Part shown: piece by piece, positions 42,296 to 51,608 of the stretch
Position numbering within the stretch: position 1 is the first letter of the stretch
Layout: each line of letters starts with the position of its first letter
From: Oceanicola sp. 22II-s10i
GTDB lineage: Bacteria; Pseudomonadota; Alphaproteobacteria; Rhodobacterales; Rhodobacteraceae
DNA: 64,000 nt
Direction: 5' to 3'
Assembly: GCF_002210105.1 (NCBI RefSeq)
Contig: NZ_AQQU01000008.1
Coordinates: 62,001 to 126,000 of the forward strand
Position numbers and translations under genes: made by a program
Notes under the pieces: model-generated
What the model was told of the DNA's origin: nothing
Seen by the model: only the letters and a program-made list of their open reading frames with translations
Databases searched by the model: none

Positions 42296-44605
42296 TTGGC
42301 CCGAGGTGCTGGTACTGCAGGGGCTCTCACGCGATTGTCGGTGTCGCTTGCGCCGCGGCTTGTCCTGCTGCCGGTCATTGCCCTGTCACTGATCGCCGCA
42401 GCGGTCGTGCTGAAGGATCCGGGCGCGTCTCGTCTCTTCGGGGCGGGTGGCGCGACGGTGATGATCGTCTTTGCCGTCCTCGGCACGCTGTTGCATCTGC
42501 ATCGCCTGCGCGAGGCGGCAGCGACTGACGCGGTTGCGGATTTCGTCGCGGATGAAGCGGCGCCGTCCTTCATCACCGCTGCAGATGGCGAAATCCTGCA
42601 TTCGAACCGTGCCGCGGCCCGCACATTTCCCAGGGTCGGCGCCGGGCTGACCGCGCTGTTCGACGGCATTTTCGCAAGCCCTGCCAGTGTTATGCGACGC
42701 CTCCGGACACGTGCCTCCGGCCAGGGCAGCGCGTCCGAGGACGTGGTTACGCAACAAGGCCACGCGCGCCTTTCCGTCCATCGGCTGCCACGAAATCGTC
42801 TGCTCTGGCGGTTCGAGGAGTTCTCGGTGCCTGTTCAGGGTGCGAACGGGTTCGATCTCGCGCTGATAACGGTGGGCCGGTCCAATTCCATCCTGTCGAT
42901 GAATCCGGCGGCGCGGCGGCTGGTCGGTGCCCGGCCCAGATCGCTTCAGGCTCTCTTCGAAACGCTGCCGCTGCGATCCGGGGAAACGCATGACCTGGTC
43001 ACCGCCACGGGTCGGATCGCCGTCCGTGTCCTGCAGATTGGCGAAACGGGCGGCCGGCGTGAACTGGTACTGCTGCCCGAGACCGGCGGTCAGGTGGAAC
43101 GCCTTGGCGGGCTGGAGGATCTGTTGTCCTCGCTGCCCGTGCCGATCCTGCTGCTGGACGCCGCGGGAACGGTCGAGCTGGCGAACATCCCGGCCCGCGA
43201 CATGCTGGGCCCGGACTGTCACGAGGGTGCACCACTCTCGGCGTTGCTGGAGGGGCTGGGCCGTTCGCTGACCGATTGGCTGGCGGAGGCGATTTCCGGC
43301 CGCGGTCCGATTCACTCCGAGTTTCTGCGCCTGTCGGCCGACGAGTCCGAAACGTTCGTCCAAGTGACGCTGAAGCCGATTGACCGGGGCGGGAGCAGGG
43401 GCGTCATCGCGACGCTCAGCGACGCGACCGAGCTCAAGACACTCGAGGCTCAGTTCGTCCAGAGCCAGAAGATGCAGGCCATCGGCCAGCTTGCCGGAGG
43501 TGTCGCGCATGACTTCAACAATCTTCTCACGGCCATCTCCGGCCATTGCGATCTGCTGCTGTTGCGTCACGATCCCGGTGATCCGGACTACTCGGATCTC
43601 ATCCAGATCAACCAGAATGCGAACCGGGCCGCGTCGCTGGTGGGGCAGTTGCTGGCCTTTTCGCGCAAGCAGACACTGCGGCCCCAGGTGCTCGACCTGC
43701 GCGATACGCTGAGCGATCTTACCCATCTTCTCAACCGGCTGGTCGGCGAAAAGGTGCGTCTGACGCTCAGTCACGATCCGTTGCTCCGCACCATACGCGG
43801 TGACAAGCGGCAGCTTGAACAGGTGATCATGAACCTCGTCGTCAATGCGCGCGACGCCATGCCGGACGGTGGCGACATACGTATCGTGACCGAAAGCTTG
43901 CGACTGTCCGAACCGATGAAGCGTGACCGGGCCGAGGTGGCGGCCGGCGAATACGTGTCGGTCAAGGTAATCGACACCGGTCGCGGTATTACGCCTGACA
44001 AGCTGGCCAAGGTCTTCGAGCCTTTCTTTACCACCAAGCGGGTCGGCGAAGGCACCGGCCTCGGGTTGTCCACGGCCTACGGCATCGTGAAGCAGTCCGG
44101 CGGGTTCATCTTCGCCGACAGCGAAGCCGACCAAGGCACGTGCTTTACCCTGCTTTTTCCGGTCTACGAGGCGCGGTCGCGACCGACGGGATGTTCCCAG
44201 AAGGCCGAGGGACCCGGCGCCCGGCGGCCGGGGCGGTTTGCCGAAGGCGTCGTTCTGCTGGTCGAGGACGAGGCCCCTGTCCGCGCGTTTGCCAGCCAGG
44301 CTCTGCGGTTGCGCGGCTATACGGTGCTGGAGGCGGACAGCGCCGAGTCCGCGCTCGAAACCCTGAACGACCGGGATCTCAAGGTGGATATCTTCGTGAC
44401 CGACGTGGTGATGCCGGGGCTGGATGGCCCCAGCTGGGTGCGCAAGGCGCTGGAGTCCCGGCCCGAGGTGCGCGTGGTCTTCGTGTCGGGCTATGCCGAG
44501 GAGAGCTTCGGCGACGCGCAGGCGCATATACCGAATTCCGTCTTCCTGCCAAAACCGTTCTCGCTGACGCAATTGACCGAGACCGTGCAACGCCAGCTGC
44601 ACTGA
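42296..44605 (+). CDS. cckA: CckA-type hybrid histidine kinase
   Basis: About 769 residues. Two N-terminal membrane helices ([34 protein letters not shown]), degenerate PAS regions, then the CckA H-box [22 protein letters not shown] (His405 from this start), N box [12 protein letters not shown] boxes DTGRGI and [15 protein letters not shown], and a receiver with Asp703 ([11 protein letters not shown]). CckA feeds ChpT and CtrA; in Rhodobacterales this controls motility and gene transfer agents. TTG 42296 is chosen because GGGAGG lies 5 nt upstream; a GTG at 42257 would add 13 residues. Confidence 0.92.
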   Translation: MARGAGTAGALTRLSVSLAPRLVLLPVIALSLIAAAVVLKDPGASRLFGAGGATVMIVFAVLGTLLHLHRLREAAATDAVADFVADEAAPSFITAADGEILHSNRAAARTFPRVGAGLTALFDGIFASPASVMRRLRTRASGQGSASEDVVTQQGHARLSVHRLPRNRLLWRFEEFSVPVQGANGFDLALITVGRSNSILSMNPAARRLVGARPRSLQALFETLPLRSGETHDLVTATGRIAVRVLQIGETGGRRELVLLPETGGQVERLGGLEDLLSSLPVPILLLDAAGTVELANIPARDMLGPDCHEGAPLSALLEGLGRSLTDWLAEAISGRGPIHSEFLRLSADESETFVQVTLKPIDRGGSRGVIATLSDATELKTLEAQFVQSQKMQAIGQLAGGVAHDFNNLLTAISGHCDLLLLRHDPGDPDYSDLIQINQNANRAASLVGQLLAFSRKQTLRPQVLDLRDTLSDLTHLLNRLVGEKVRLTLSHDPLLRTIRGDKRQLEQVIMNLVVNARDAMPDGGDIRIVTESLRLSEPMKRDRAEVAAGEYVSVKVIDTGRGITPDKLAKVFEPFFTTKRVGEGTGLGLSTAYGIVKQSGGFIFADSEADQGTCFTLLFPVYEARSRPTGCSQKAEGPGARRPGRFAEGVVLLVEDEAPVRAFASQALRLRGYTVLEADSAESALETLNDRDLKVDIFVTDVVMPGLDGPSWVRKALESRPEVRVVFVSGYAEESFGDAQAHIPNSVFLPKPFSLTQLTETVQRQLH

Positions 44606-44832
44606 CGGTGCAGGCGGTTCGACCGCTGCGGGCAGGTCATGCGACACGCTGGACGGGCCGCGTGATCAGGTCTTGGCATACCTCCGAGTGACGCGATCAC
44701 AGTCGGGATCCTGGCTGTCCGGAGATGCCGGTCGGGCCGGGCCGCCGATCCTTGTGATCCGCTCCCGCGGCAATCGGTGAATTCGTTTGCGGGGCCGCCT
44801 TCAAAGGGGGCACGCCACGTGGATCGAACCTC

Positions 44833-45771
44833 TCAGCGGCGGCGACGCATGAGGGGGTGATGATCCTCGACGAGATCCTTCAGGCGCTCGTCAAGGACGT
44901 GGGTGTAGATCTCGGTCGTGGCCAGGTCAGCATGGCCCAGCAATGTCTGGATGGCGCGCAGGTCCGCCCCCCCGGCAAGGAGGTGCGTGGCGAAGGCGTG
45001 GCGCAGGGTGTGCGGGGTCACCTTGTCCGGGGACACCCCGGCGGCGACAGCGATTTCCTTGATCAGAAGGTAGAACCGGTTTCGCGTCAGGTAGCCCTGC
45101 TTGCCGCGCGAGGGAAACAGGTGCCGCGAGGGGGGATGGCCCTTCTCGCGCGCGGCCGCATCCTCGGCGTCCCGCATCGCCAGCCATTCCGCCAGCGCGG
45201 CGCGCGCCGGGGCCGAGAGGGGCACCATGCGTTCCTTGTCGCCCTTGCCGCGGATCAGCAGCATGCGCGGATCGCCCCGAGCCGAGGACACAGGGAGCGA
45301 GACCAGTTCGGTCACCCGCATCCCGGTGGCATAGAGCAGCTCCACGAGACAGGTGTTGCGCAGCCGGTCCGCGGGGCTCCGCCCGTGATCGTGGGCGGCG
45401 AGGATCAGGCGGTCGACCTCCTCGATCGTCAGGGTCCTGGGCAGCTTCTTGTCCCGGCCGGGGCCGCGGATCTGGATGGCGGGGTTGTCCTCGCGCCAGC
45501 CCTCGTCAAAGGCGAACCGGTAGAGCTGCTTGAGGGCGGACAAACGGCGCGCGCGGGTGGCGCGGCTCAGGCCCTGCGCGTCGCAGAAGACGAGGTAGGC
45601 CTCCATCTCGGCCCGACCGGCGGCGGCGAAACTGCTGCCGCGCCGTTCCAGCCATGCCGCCACATCCTTCAGGTCCCGGCCATAGGCCAGCAGCGTGTTG
45701 CGCGCGGCGCCCAGTTCTGCTGCCTGCGCGTCGAGAAAGGCCGATATCCAGCGCGCGTCCTGATGCATCAT
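44833..45771 (-). CDS. xerD: Tyrosine recombinase XerD
   Basis: 312 residues, usual XerD length. N-terminal SAM-like core-binding domain (GAARNTLLAYGRDLKDVAAWL) and catalytic domain with the R-K-H-R-H-Y set: ATGMRVTELVSL, RGKGDKERMVPL, HTLRHAFATHLL, LGHADLATTEIYTHV. Resolves chromosome dimers at dif with XerC. It is not a phage integrase: no att repeats or phage genes lie nearby. Start overlaps the stop of the upstream gene by 4 nt. Confidence 0.93.
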   Translation of the reverse strand: MMHQDARWISAFLDAQAAELGAARNTLLAYGRDLKDVAAWLERRGSSFAAAGRAEMEAYLVFCDAQGLSRATRARRLSALKQLYRFAFDEGWREDNPAIQIRGPGRDKKLPRTLTIEEVDRLILAAHDHGRSPADRLRNTCLVELLYATGMRVTELVSLPVSSARGDPRMLLIRGKGDKERMVPLSAPARAALAEWLAMRDAEDAAAREKGHPPSRHLFPSRGKQGYLTRNRFYLLIKEIAVAAGVSPDKVTPHTLRHAFATHLLAGGADLRAIQTLLGHADLATTEIYTHVLDERLKDLVEDHHPLMRRRR

Positions 45772-47360
45772 CGGTTCCGGTCGAGGATCAGCAGCTGCAG
45801 CGCCGCCTGCCGGGCGGTGTCCTCCAGCCCCACGGCGCGGAACGTCGCCAGTGCGCGCACGGCATCCTTGTGTTCCCCCTGGACCCCGCTGGCATAGAGC
45901 GCGATGGCCTGCAGCAGCAGTTCGCCCAGCCGGTTCGCGGCGATCATCTGGCGCGTTTCCGGTATGGCCTGCGCGGGATCGGCGAACGCCTGCGCCACCG
46001 CGCGAGCGAGGGCAGAGGGTGCATCTTCGACGCGCGGCGTGCCCTTGGCGAGGCCGATCAGGAAAGTCTCTTCGCGCGTCGCGGGTGTCAGCGTTGCGGC
46101 GGCGGCCTCGTAGCCCGGCGACAGCATCGCCATGCGGAAGGCGGTCCGGCGCGCGGCCGATCCGGTCAACTGAACATCCGCCAGGTCCGCGCCGTAGAGC
46201 CCGGCGAACAGCACCTCCAGCTCGACGCTGCGCATCGCGGCCCAGGCGGCCGTCACGCGATCGCCGATTTCGTCCGTGTCACGCGCCTGCATGGCGGCAT
46301 CGAAAGCCTGAACCGCCGCCACCCGGTCCCACACCCCGCCCGAAGCGGCGGGCCGGCGGGCGGTGTAGACACCCAGCAAACGGTTGCCGCTGAGCGCGCC
46401 GGTCCGCGCCAGCCGTTCCACCGCTTCCAGCTCGGCCTTCCAGCCGGACACGTCGCGGAGGTCGGCGATGGAATAGGCGCGGGGCAGGGTTGCGGTCGCC
46501 AGCGGCTGGCCGAGCGCCTCCTGCAGGCGGAAGATCATCGGCGTGACCTCGGACGGCGGCGCAAGGGCGGGCCGTATCTCGATCAGCTCGGGTTCGAGGA
46601 ACAGTTCCAGCAGCACCTCGGTGCGGCTGTCGAATTCGCCGAGCGCCCGCATGGTCGAAAAGGTCAGCATCGCGGCATTCCAGTCGCCGAGCCGGGCCAT
46701 GCAGTAGACCTGCGCGGCGGTGCCCGGCGACAGGTCGGGGCGGGCGGCGATGCGGGCGCAGGCCTCGGTCTCGGTGCCGGTCAGCAGGGCCATGTCGAAA
46801 TAGCGCCGGAAGAGGCCCGGATGGCGTTCCGGTCCGACATGTTCGGCCAGCGCCTTGGCCGGTTCGACCGAACCGAGGTCCACCAGCCGGTCCAGTCGCG
46901 CCAGCAGCAGGTCGGGCTGGTCCCGCGCGGTGTCGGGGGGCAGGCTTTCCGTCAGCAGCAGGGCATAGAGCAGCGCCTGCATCGCAGGCAGCCGTTCCAC
47001 GCGCACCCGCTCCAGCGCGCGGTCCAGCCGGGCGGGGTCCGACCCGCGCCACAGCGACACGGGCAGACCCGTGACCGAGGTGGGGATCAGCCCGACCGGG
47101 CCGTCGATCCGGCCGTCCAGCGGGGTGACCGACACATCCGGCACGCCCGCCCCGGCCGAGACCGGCGGTTCGTCAAGCGGCAGCGCCGCCCGGCCCGGCG
47201 CCGCAGGACCGCCACGCGAGGCTCCGCCATCCGGTCGCAGCGCGGCGACCGTGTCGTTGTGATCCAGCCATTCGATGGCCGACATCGGTTGCTGCGCGGC
47301 CAGAGGACCGCCCAGCATCAGGGGCAGAAGCAGCGGGAGGAGGTGTCGGTTAATTGACAT
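45768..47360 (-). CDS. Uncharacterised exported protein upstream of xerD
   Basis: 530 residues with a signal peptide (NRHLLPLLLPLMLGGPLAAQ). After a Pro/Gly-rich stretch (about 40-95) the rest is helical, Ala/Leu-rich and TPR-like in look (LARLDRLVDLGSVEPAKALAEHV, YCMARLGDWNAAMLTFSTMRALGE), without catalytic motifs. It resembles conserved Rhodobacteraceae proteins annotated only as hypothetical. It overlaps xerD by 4 nt and the small membrane protein upstream by 11 nt, so the three are probably translated together. A scaffold role in the envelope is a guess. Confidence 0.75.
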   Translation of the reverse strand: MSINRHLLPLLLPLMLGGPLAAQQPMSAIEWLDHNDTVAALRPDGGASRGGPAAPGRAALPLDEPPVSAGAGVPDVSVTPLDGRIDGPVGLIPTSVTGLPVSLWRGSDPARLDRALERVRVERLPAMQALLYALLLTESLPPDTARDQPDLLLARLDRLVDLGSVEPAKALAEHVGPERHPGLFRRYFDMALLTGTETEACARIAARPDLSPGTAAQVYCMARLGDWNAAMLTFSTMRALGEFDSRTEVLLELFLEPELIEIRPALAPPSEVTPMIFRLQEALGQPLATATLPRAYSIADLRDVSGWKAELEAVERLARTGALSGNRLLGVYTARRPAASGGVWDRVAAVQAFDAAMQARDTDEIGDRVTAAWAAMRSVELEVLFAGLYGADLADVQLTGSAARRTAFRMAMLSPGYEAAAATLTPATREETFLIGLAKGTPRVEDAPSALARAVAQAFADPAQAIPETRQMIAANRLGELLLQAIALYASGVQGEHKDAVRALATFRAVGLEDTARQAALQLLILDRNR

Positions 47361-47499
47361 CCAGAATCACGGGGGTCCGTATCTCGGTCTGCGGCGGGGT
47401 AAAGTCCACGCCGAACCATGGCCCGAGGTAGGCATAGGCCACAAGGGCGACACCCAGCAGGACCGCGAGGAAAAATAGCCAGCGAATAACGAAGAACAT
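47350..47499 (-). CDS. Small single-pass membrane protein, 49 residues
   Basis: Not noted by long-ORF criteria. It reads MFFVIRWLFFLAVLL and onward: a hydrophobic helix through about residue 26, then a short Pro-rich polar tail (FGVDFTPPQTEIRTPVILDVN region). Its last codons overlap the start of the 530-residue exported protein (ATG at 47360) by 11 nt. That overlap, a coherent N-in helix and tail, and its place at the head of the minus-strand run support a real gene. No function known. Confidence 0.65.
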   Translation of the reverse strand: MFFVIRWLFFLAVLLGVALVAYAYLGPWFGVDFTPPQTEIRTPVILDVN

Positions 47500-47632
47500 G
47501 CCTGCCTGCCTGATGTCCCGTTCCGGATGAGATCGCGTTTTGGCGTCTTATAACTGGCATTTCCGGCAAGATCACGTCATTCAGGGCGAACCGTAAACAA
47601 ATGCGCGAGAGCCAGCCGAGCCGGACCGGAAA

Positions 47633-48178
47633 ATGCCCTACAGGTTGAAGAAAACAGTGGTTCTCGTCGGCATGATGGGGGCCGGGAAAACCGCGGTCGG
47701 GCGGGTACTTGCGGCTGAACTGGGCGTGCCGTTCCTCGATTCGGATGCCGAGATCGAAGAGGCGGCGGCGATGAGCATTCCCGAAATATTCGCCCGCGAC
47801 GGTGAGCCGTTCTTCCGCCGGAAAGAGGCGCAGGTGATCGAACGGCTGCTGACGGAGACGCCGGGAATCCTTTCGACCGGCGGCGGCGCCTACATGCAGG
47901 AGGCCAACCGCAGGGCGATCCACGACGCGGGTGTCGCGGTCTGGCTGGATGCCGATCTGGACTTGTTGTGGAAACGTGTCAGGGGCCGCGACAGCCGGCC
48001 CCTGCTGAAGACCGACAACCCCCGCGCCACGCTGGCCGCCCTTTACGAAAAACGGGTGCCCGTCTATGCGCTGGCGGAACTGAGCGTGAAGGCAAGCCCG
48101 GCCTATTCCCTGCAGGACATGGCGGGGCAGGTGGTCGCGGCGCTGCTGACCCGACCCGACGTGCTGGAGACCACATGA
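47633..48178 (+). CDS. aroK: Shikimate kinase
   Basis: 181 residues. Walker A GMMGAGKTAVG, shikimate-binding FLDSDAEIEE, RDGEPFFRRKEAQVI and the STGGGAYM motif. Phosphorylates shikimate in the chorismate pathway. Overlaps aroB by 4 nt, the usual aroKB pair. Divergent from the small membrane protein gene, with a 133-nt gap that must hold both promoters. Confidence 0.95.
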   Translation: MPYRLKKTVVLVGMMGAGKTAVGRVLAAELGVPFLDSDAEIEEAAAMSIPEIFARDGEPFFRRKEAQVIERLLTETPGILSTGGGAYMQEANRRAIHDAGVAVWLDADLDLLWKRVRGRDSRPLLKTDNPRATLAALYEKRVPVYALAELSVKASPAYSLQDMAGQVVAALLTRPDVLETT

Positions 48179-49287
48179 CCGAAACCGTCCGTGTCGACCT
48201 GTCCGAGCGGAGTTACGACATCCGCGTCGGGCCGGACCTGCTGTCCCGCGCCGGGGCAGAGATCGCGCCATATCTCAAGCGCAAACGCGTGGCGGTGCTG
48301 ACCGACGAAACGGTGGCGGGCCTGCACCTTGAGGCGCTGCGCGAGGGACTGGCGGGGGCCGGGATCGAGATGTCCGCGCTGGCGCTGCCCGCGGGCGAGG
48401 CGACCAAGGGCTGGCCGCAGTTCACCCGGGCGGTCGAATGGCTGCTGGACGAGAAGGTCGAGCGGCGGGACATGGTCGTGGCCTTCGGCGGCGGCGTGAT
48501 CGGCGACCTTGCGGGTTTTGCGGCGGCCGTGCTGCGGCGGGGCGTGGGCTTCGTGCAGATCCCCACGACGCTGCTGGCGCAGGTCGACAGTTCGGTCGGC
48601 GGCAAGACCGGGATCAACACGCGGCACGGCAAGAACCTCGTCGGCGCGTTCCACCAGCCCTCGCTGGTCCTGTGCGATACCGCGCTCCTTGGCACGCTGC
48701 CCGCGCGGGATTTTCTGGCGGGCTACGGCGAGGTGGTGAAATACGGCCTGCTGGGCGACGCGCAGTTCTACCGCTGGCTGGAGGACAATGCCCCCGCGAT
48801 GGCGGCGGGCGACATGGCGGCCCGGGTGCACGCCGTGAAACGGTCCTGCGAGATGAAGGCCGAGATCGTCGCGCGTGACGAGACCGAGCAGGGGGATCGC
48901 GCGCTGCTGAACCTCGGGCATACCTTCTGTCATGCGCTGGAGGCCGCGACCGGGTATTCGGACCGGTTGCTGCACGGCGAAGGTGTGGCGATCGGTTGCC
49001 AGTTGGCGCTCGACCTGTCGGCGCGTCTGGGGCTGTGTCCGCAGGAGGATCCGTCGCGGCTGGCCGCGCACCTCGCGCGGATGGGGACCAAGGCGACGCT
49101 GCGCGATATTCCGGGCGAACTGCCGGATGCCGATGCGCTGCTCGACCTCATGGGGCAGGACAAGAAGGTGGTGGACGGGCAGCTGCGCTTCATCCTGACG
49201 CGCGGAATCGGACAGGCCTTCGTCACCTCGGATGTGCCGCGCGATGCGGTGCGGACGCTGCTGACCGAGGCGCTCGCGGCGCGATAG
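48175..49287 (+). CDS. aroB: 3-Dehydroquinate synthase
   Basis: 370 residues. NAD and metal motifs: LPAGEATKGWPQF, AFGGGVIGDLAGFAAA, QIPTTLLAQVDSSVGGKTGIN, LNLGHTFCHALEA (zinc His) and LLHGEGVAIG. Converts DAHP to 3-dehydroquinate. ATG overlaps the aroK stop. Confidence 0.96.
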   Translation: MTETVRVDLSERSYDIRVGPDLLSRAGAEIAPYLKRKRVAVLTDETVAGLHLEALREGLAGAGIEMSALALPAGEATKGWPQFTRAVEWLLDEKVERRDMVVAFGGGVIGDLAGFAAAVLRRGVGFVQIPTTLLAQVDSSVGGKTGINTRHGKNLVGAFHQPSLVLCDTALLGTLPARDFLAGYGEVVKYGLLGDAQFYRWLEDNAPAMAAGDMAARVHAVKRSCEMKAEIVARDETEQGDRALLNLGHTFCHALEAATGYSDRLLHGEGVAIGCQLALDLSARLGLCPQEDPSRLAAHLARMGTKATLRDIPGELPDADALLDLMGQDKKVVDGQLRFILTRGIGQAFVTSDVPRDAVRTLLTEALAAR

Positions 49288-49352
49288 GCCATCCGGGCTT
49301 GCCTTTGCGGCACCGGCCCGGTGAATATCGCGGCGAGAGAGGGAGGCGCCGG

Positions 49353-49859
49353 ATGATCACGCCCGCTTATTGCGTCACGATGGCCCGTTACAACACCTGG
49401 CAGAACCGCCAGATCGCGCGGGCGATGGACAAGCTGGACGAGGCCGCGCTGACGCAGGACAGGGGCGCGTTCTTCGGCTCGATCCTTGCGACGGCGAACC
49501 ACCTTCTTTGGGGCGACCGGACGTGGATGGCGCGGTTCGGCGTGGGTGAGGCCCCCGGCGGGCGTCCCCGCGACGGCGCGACGCTGACCCCGACGCATGC
49601 CGTCTGGTATTCCGAGCGCTACCGCATGGACGGCCAGATCGAAATCTGGGCGGAACGACAGAGCTCGGTGGACCTGACCGGCAACCTGACCTGGTACTCG
49701 CCCGCCGCCGGGCGCGAGATGTCGAAACCCGTGGGCCTGTGCGTCGCGCATATGTTCAACCACCAGACCCATCACCGCGGCCAGATCCACGCGATGCTGA
49801 CCGCCGCAGGTGTCGATCCCGGCGACACCGACCTTTTCCTGATGCCCGATCCGTCGTAG
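49353..49859 (+). CDS. DinB-family protein (putative thiol transferase)
   Basis: A 168-residue four-helix DinB/YfiT-like protein. The metal triad is visible: His in ILATANHLLWGDR and the HxxxH of FNHQTHHRGQIHAML. Family members include mycothiol- and bacillithiol-dependent transferases, but most are uncharacterised. Start follows GGGAGG. It is 65 nt after aroB and 50 nt before acuI; no functional link is evident. Confidence 0.85.
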   Translation: MITPAYCVTMARYNTWQNRQIARAMDKLDEAALTQDRGAFFGSILATANHLLWGDRTWMARFGVGEAPGGRPRDGATLTPTHAVWYSERYRMDGQIEIWAERQSSVDLTGNLTWYSPAAGREMSKPVGLCVAHMFNHQTHHRGQIHAMLTAAGVDPGDTDLFLMPDPS

Positions 49860-49909
49860 ACGAGATCTGAAGAAGGCGCTGCAAGGCGCGGAAAAAGAGG
49901 AGTTTTCCA

Positions 49910-50902
49910 ATGTTCAAAGCCCTGATCCTCGAGCAGGATGCCGAAGGCCGCGCCAGCGCCCAGATCAAGGAGATCGGCGAGGACGCGCTGCCCGAGGGCG
50001 ACGTGACGGTCGCGGTCGAATATTCCACGGTCAACTACAAGGACGGGCTGTGCCTGTCGGCCAAGGGCGGCGGGCTGGTGCGCAAGTATCCCCATGTCGG
50101 CGGCATCGACTTTGCCGGGACCGTCGAGGCGTCGGACGACAGCCGTTACAAGCCCGGCGACAAGGTCGTGCTGACCGGCTGGCGCGTGGGCGAGGTGCAC
50201 TGGGGCGGCTATGCGCAGAAGGCGCGGGTCAAGGCAGACTGGCTGGTGCCGCTGCCCGAGGGGCTGTCGACCAAGCAGGCGATGGCAGTCGGAACCGCCG
50301 GGTTCACCGCGATGCTCGCCGTCATGGCGCTCGAGGATCACGGGCTGAAGCCGGGCAACGGCCCGGTTCTGGTCACGGGTGCTGCCGGCGGTGTCGGGTC
50401 CGTGGCGACGGCGATCCTCGCCGCGCTCGGGCACGAGGTGGCGGGCGTGACGGGGCGGCCCGAGACGGCGGATTACCTCAAGAGCCTCGGCGCGACGCAG
50501 ATCGTGCCGCGCGAGGAGATCAACGAGACAGTCAAGCGTCCGCTGGAAACCGAGACATGGGCCGGATGCGTCGATGCCGTGGGGGGCGACATGCTGGCGC
50601 GGGTTCTGGGTCAGATGAAATACGGCGCGTCGGTCGCCGCCGTCGGTCTGGCCGGGGGCGCGGGCCTGCCCGCGACGGTCGTGCCGTTCCTGCTGCGGGG
50701 CGTGAACCTGCTGGGCATCGACAGCGTCATGCAGCCCTACGACAACCGTCTGCGCGCGTGGCAGAGGGTCGCCAAGGACCTGCCGATGGACAAGCTCGAG
50801 GCGATGGTCCAGCCCGCGACACTGGCCGATCTGCCGGGCCTTGGTGCGGACATCCTCAAGGGGCAGATCAAGGGCCGCGTCGTGGTCGACGTGAACGCCT
50901 GA
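49910..50902 (+). CDS. acuI: Acryloyl-CoA reductase AcuI (YhdH-type MDR)
   Basis: 330-residue zinc-free medium-chain reductase. VEYSTVNYKDGLCLSAKGG, GIDFAGTVEAS, VLTGWRVGEVHWGGYAQKARV and VLVTGAAGGVGSVATAILA (NADPH loop) match AcuI/YhdH. AcuI reduces toxic acryloyl-CoA to propionyl-CoA, a detox step in DMSP use by roseobacters, where it often sits beside dmdA. dmdA is not here; a stress protein and a BCCT transporter follow. AGGAG precedes the ATG. Confidence 0.88.
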   Translation: MFKALILEQDAEGRASAQIKEIGEDALPEGDVTVAVEYSTVNYKDGLCLSAKGGGLVRKYPHVGGIDFAGTVEASDDSRYKPGDKVVLTGWRVGEVHWGGYAQKARVKADWLVPLPEGLSTKQAMAVGTAGFTAMLAVMALEDHGLKPGNGPVLVTGAAGGVGSVATAILAALGHEVAGVTGRPETADYLKSLGATQIVPREEINETVKRPLETETWAGCVDAVGGDMLARVLGQMKYGASVAAVGLAGGAGLPATVVPFLLRGVNLLGIDSVMQPYDNRLRAWQRVAKDLPMDKLEAMVQPATLADLPGLGADILKGQIKGRVVVDVNA

Positions 50903-51127
50903 CCTGACCAAAACCGACGCCACGCGTCGCTTTCGATGAAGAATTGGGCGCTGCCGGTTGTTACCGGGGCGCCTTTCGCGTTAGGTTTCCCCTATTCCGT
51001 GTGCCGGTCCGGAAGGGCGCGCGGCGATAATGAAACGCGCGGGCGGGGCCGCGACGGACCTGCCAAAGATCACCAGAAGGCCGTGGACAAACCGGTCCTG
51101 TGAACCGCGCAAACTGCGGAGGGAACA

Positions 51128-51544
51128 GTGTTTTCCAACATCATGGTGCCAGTTGACCTGGCACACGAGGATCGCCTGTCCAAGGCGCTGTCCTGCGCCG
51201 GTGAACTGGCGAAATCATCCGGTGCGACGGTGACCTACGTCGGTGTTTCTGCCGCGACCCCGTCCTCTGTGGCGCATACGCCCGAAGAGTTCGCGAAAAA
51301 GCTCGACGCCTTCGCCGCTGCGCAGGGCGAGAAGCACGGTGTGACCACGCGGGCCCATGCGGTGACCAGCCATGACCCGGCGACCGACCTCGACCCGACG
51401 CTGCTGAAGGCGGTGGACGAGACGGGGGCGGACCTCGTCGTCATGGCCAGCCACGTGCCCAACATCACCGATTACATCTGGCCGTCCAACGGCGGGTCCG
51501 TGGCGGGACATGCCAAGGTCTCGGTGCTGGTGGTGCGGGACTGA
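51128..51544 (+). CDS. Universal stress protein (UspA family)
   Basis: 138 residues with the Usp fold: NIMVPVDLAHEDRLSKAL, then DETGADLVVMASHVPN, and C-terminal VSVLVVRD. The ATP loop GxxGx9GS is degenerate (NGGSVAGHAKV). GTG start behind GGAGGGAACA. It lies 65 nt before the BCCT gene. Usp proteins paired with osmolyte transporters are known, for example TeaD with the ectoine TRAP system, where TeaD lowers uptake. A similar role is possible. Confidence 0.85.
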   Translation: MFSNIMVPVDLAHEDRLSKALSCAGELAKSSGATVTYVGVSAATPSSVAHTPEEFAKKLDAFAAAQGEKHGVTTRAHAVTSHDPATDLDPTLLKAVDETGADLVVMASHVPNITDYIWPSNGGSVAGHAKVSVLVVRD

Positions 51545-51608
51545 AAACGACCCGGGCACGCGCGCCCGGCAATGACAACAAGGAACAACAAAGGAACAGG
51601 GGGGCCAT

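Noticed and set aside
42386-44647. 753-codon minus-strand open frame opposite cckA
   Set aside because: Low-complexity antisense composition; CckA domains on the plus strand explain the region.
44833-45771. Tyrosine recombinase as a sign of a mobile element
   Set aside because: Length and motifs fit housekeeping XerD; no att-like repeats, tRNA or mobile genes are nearby.
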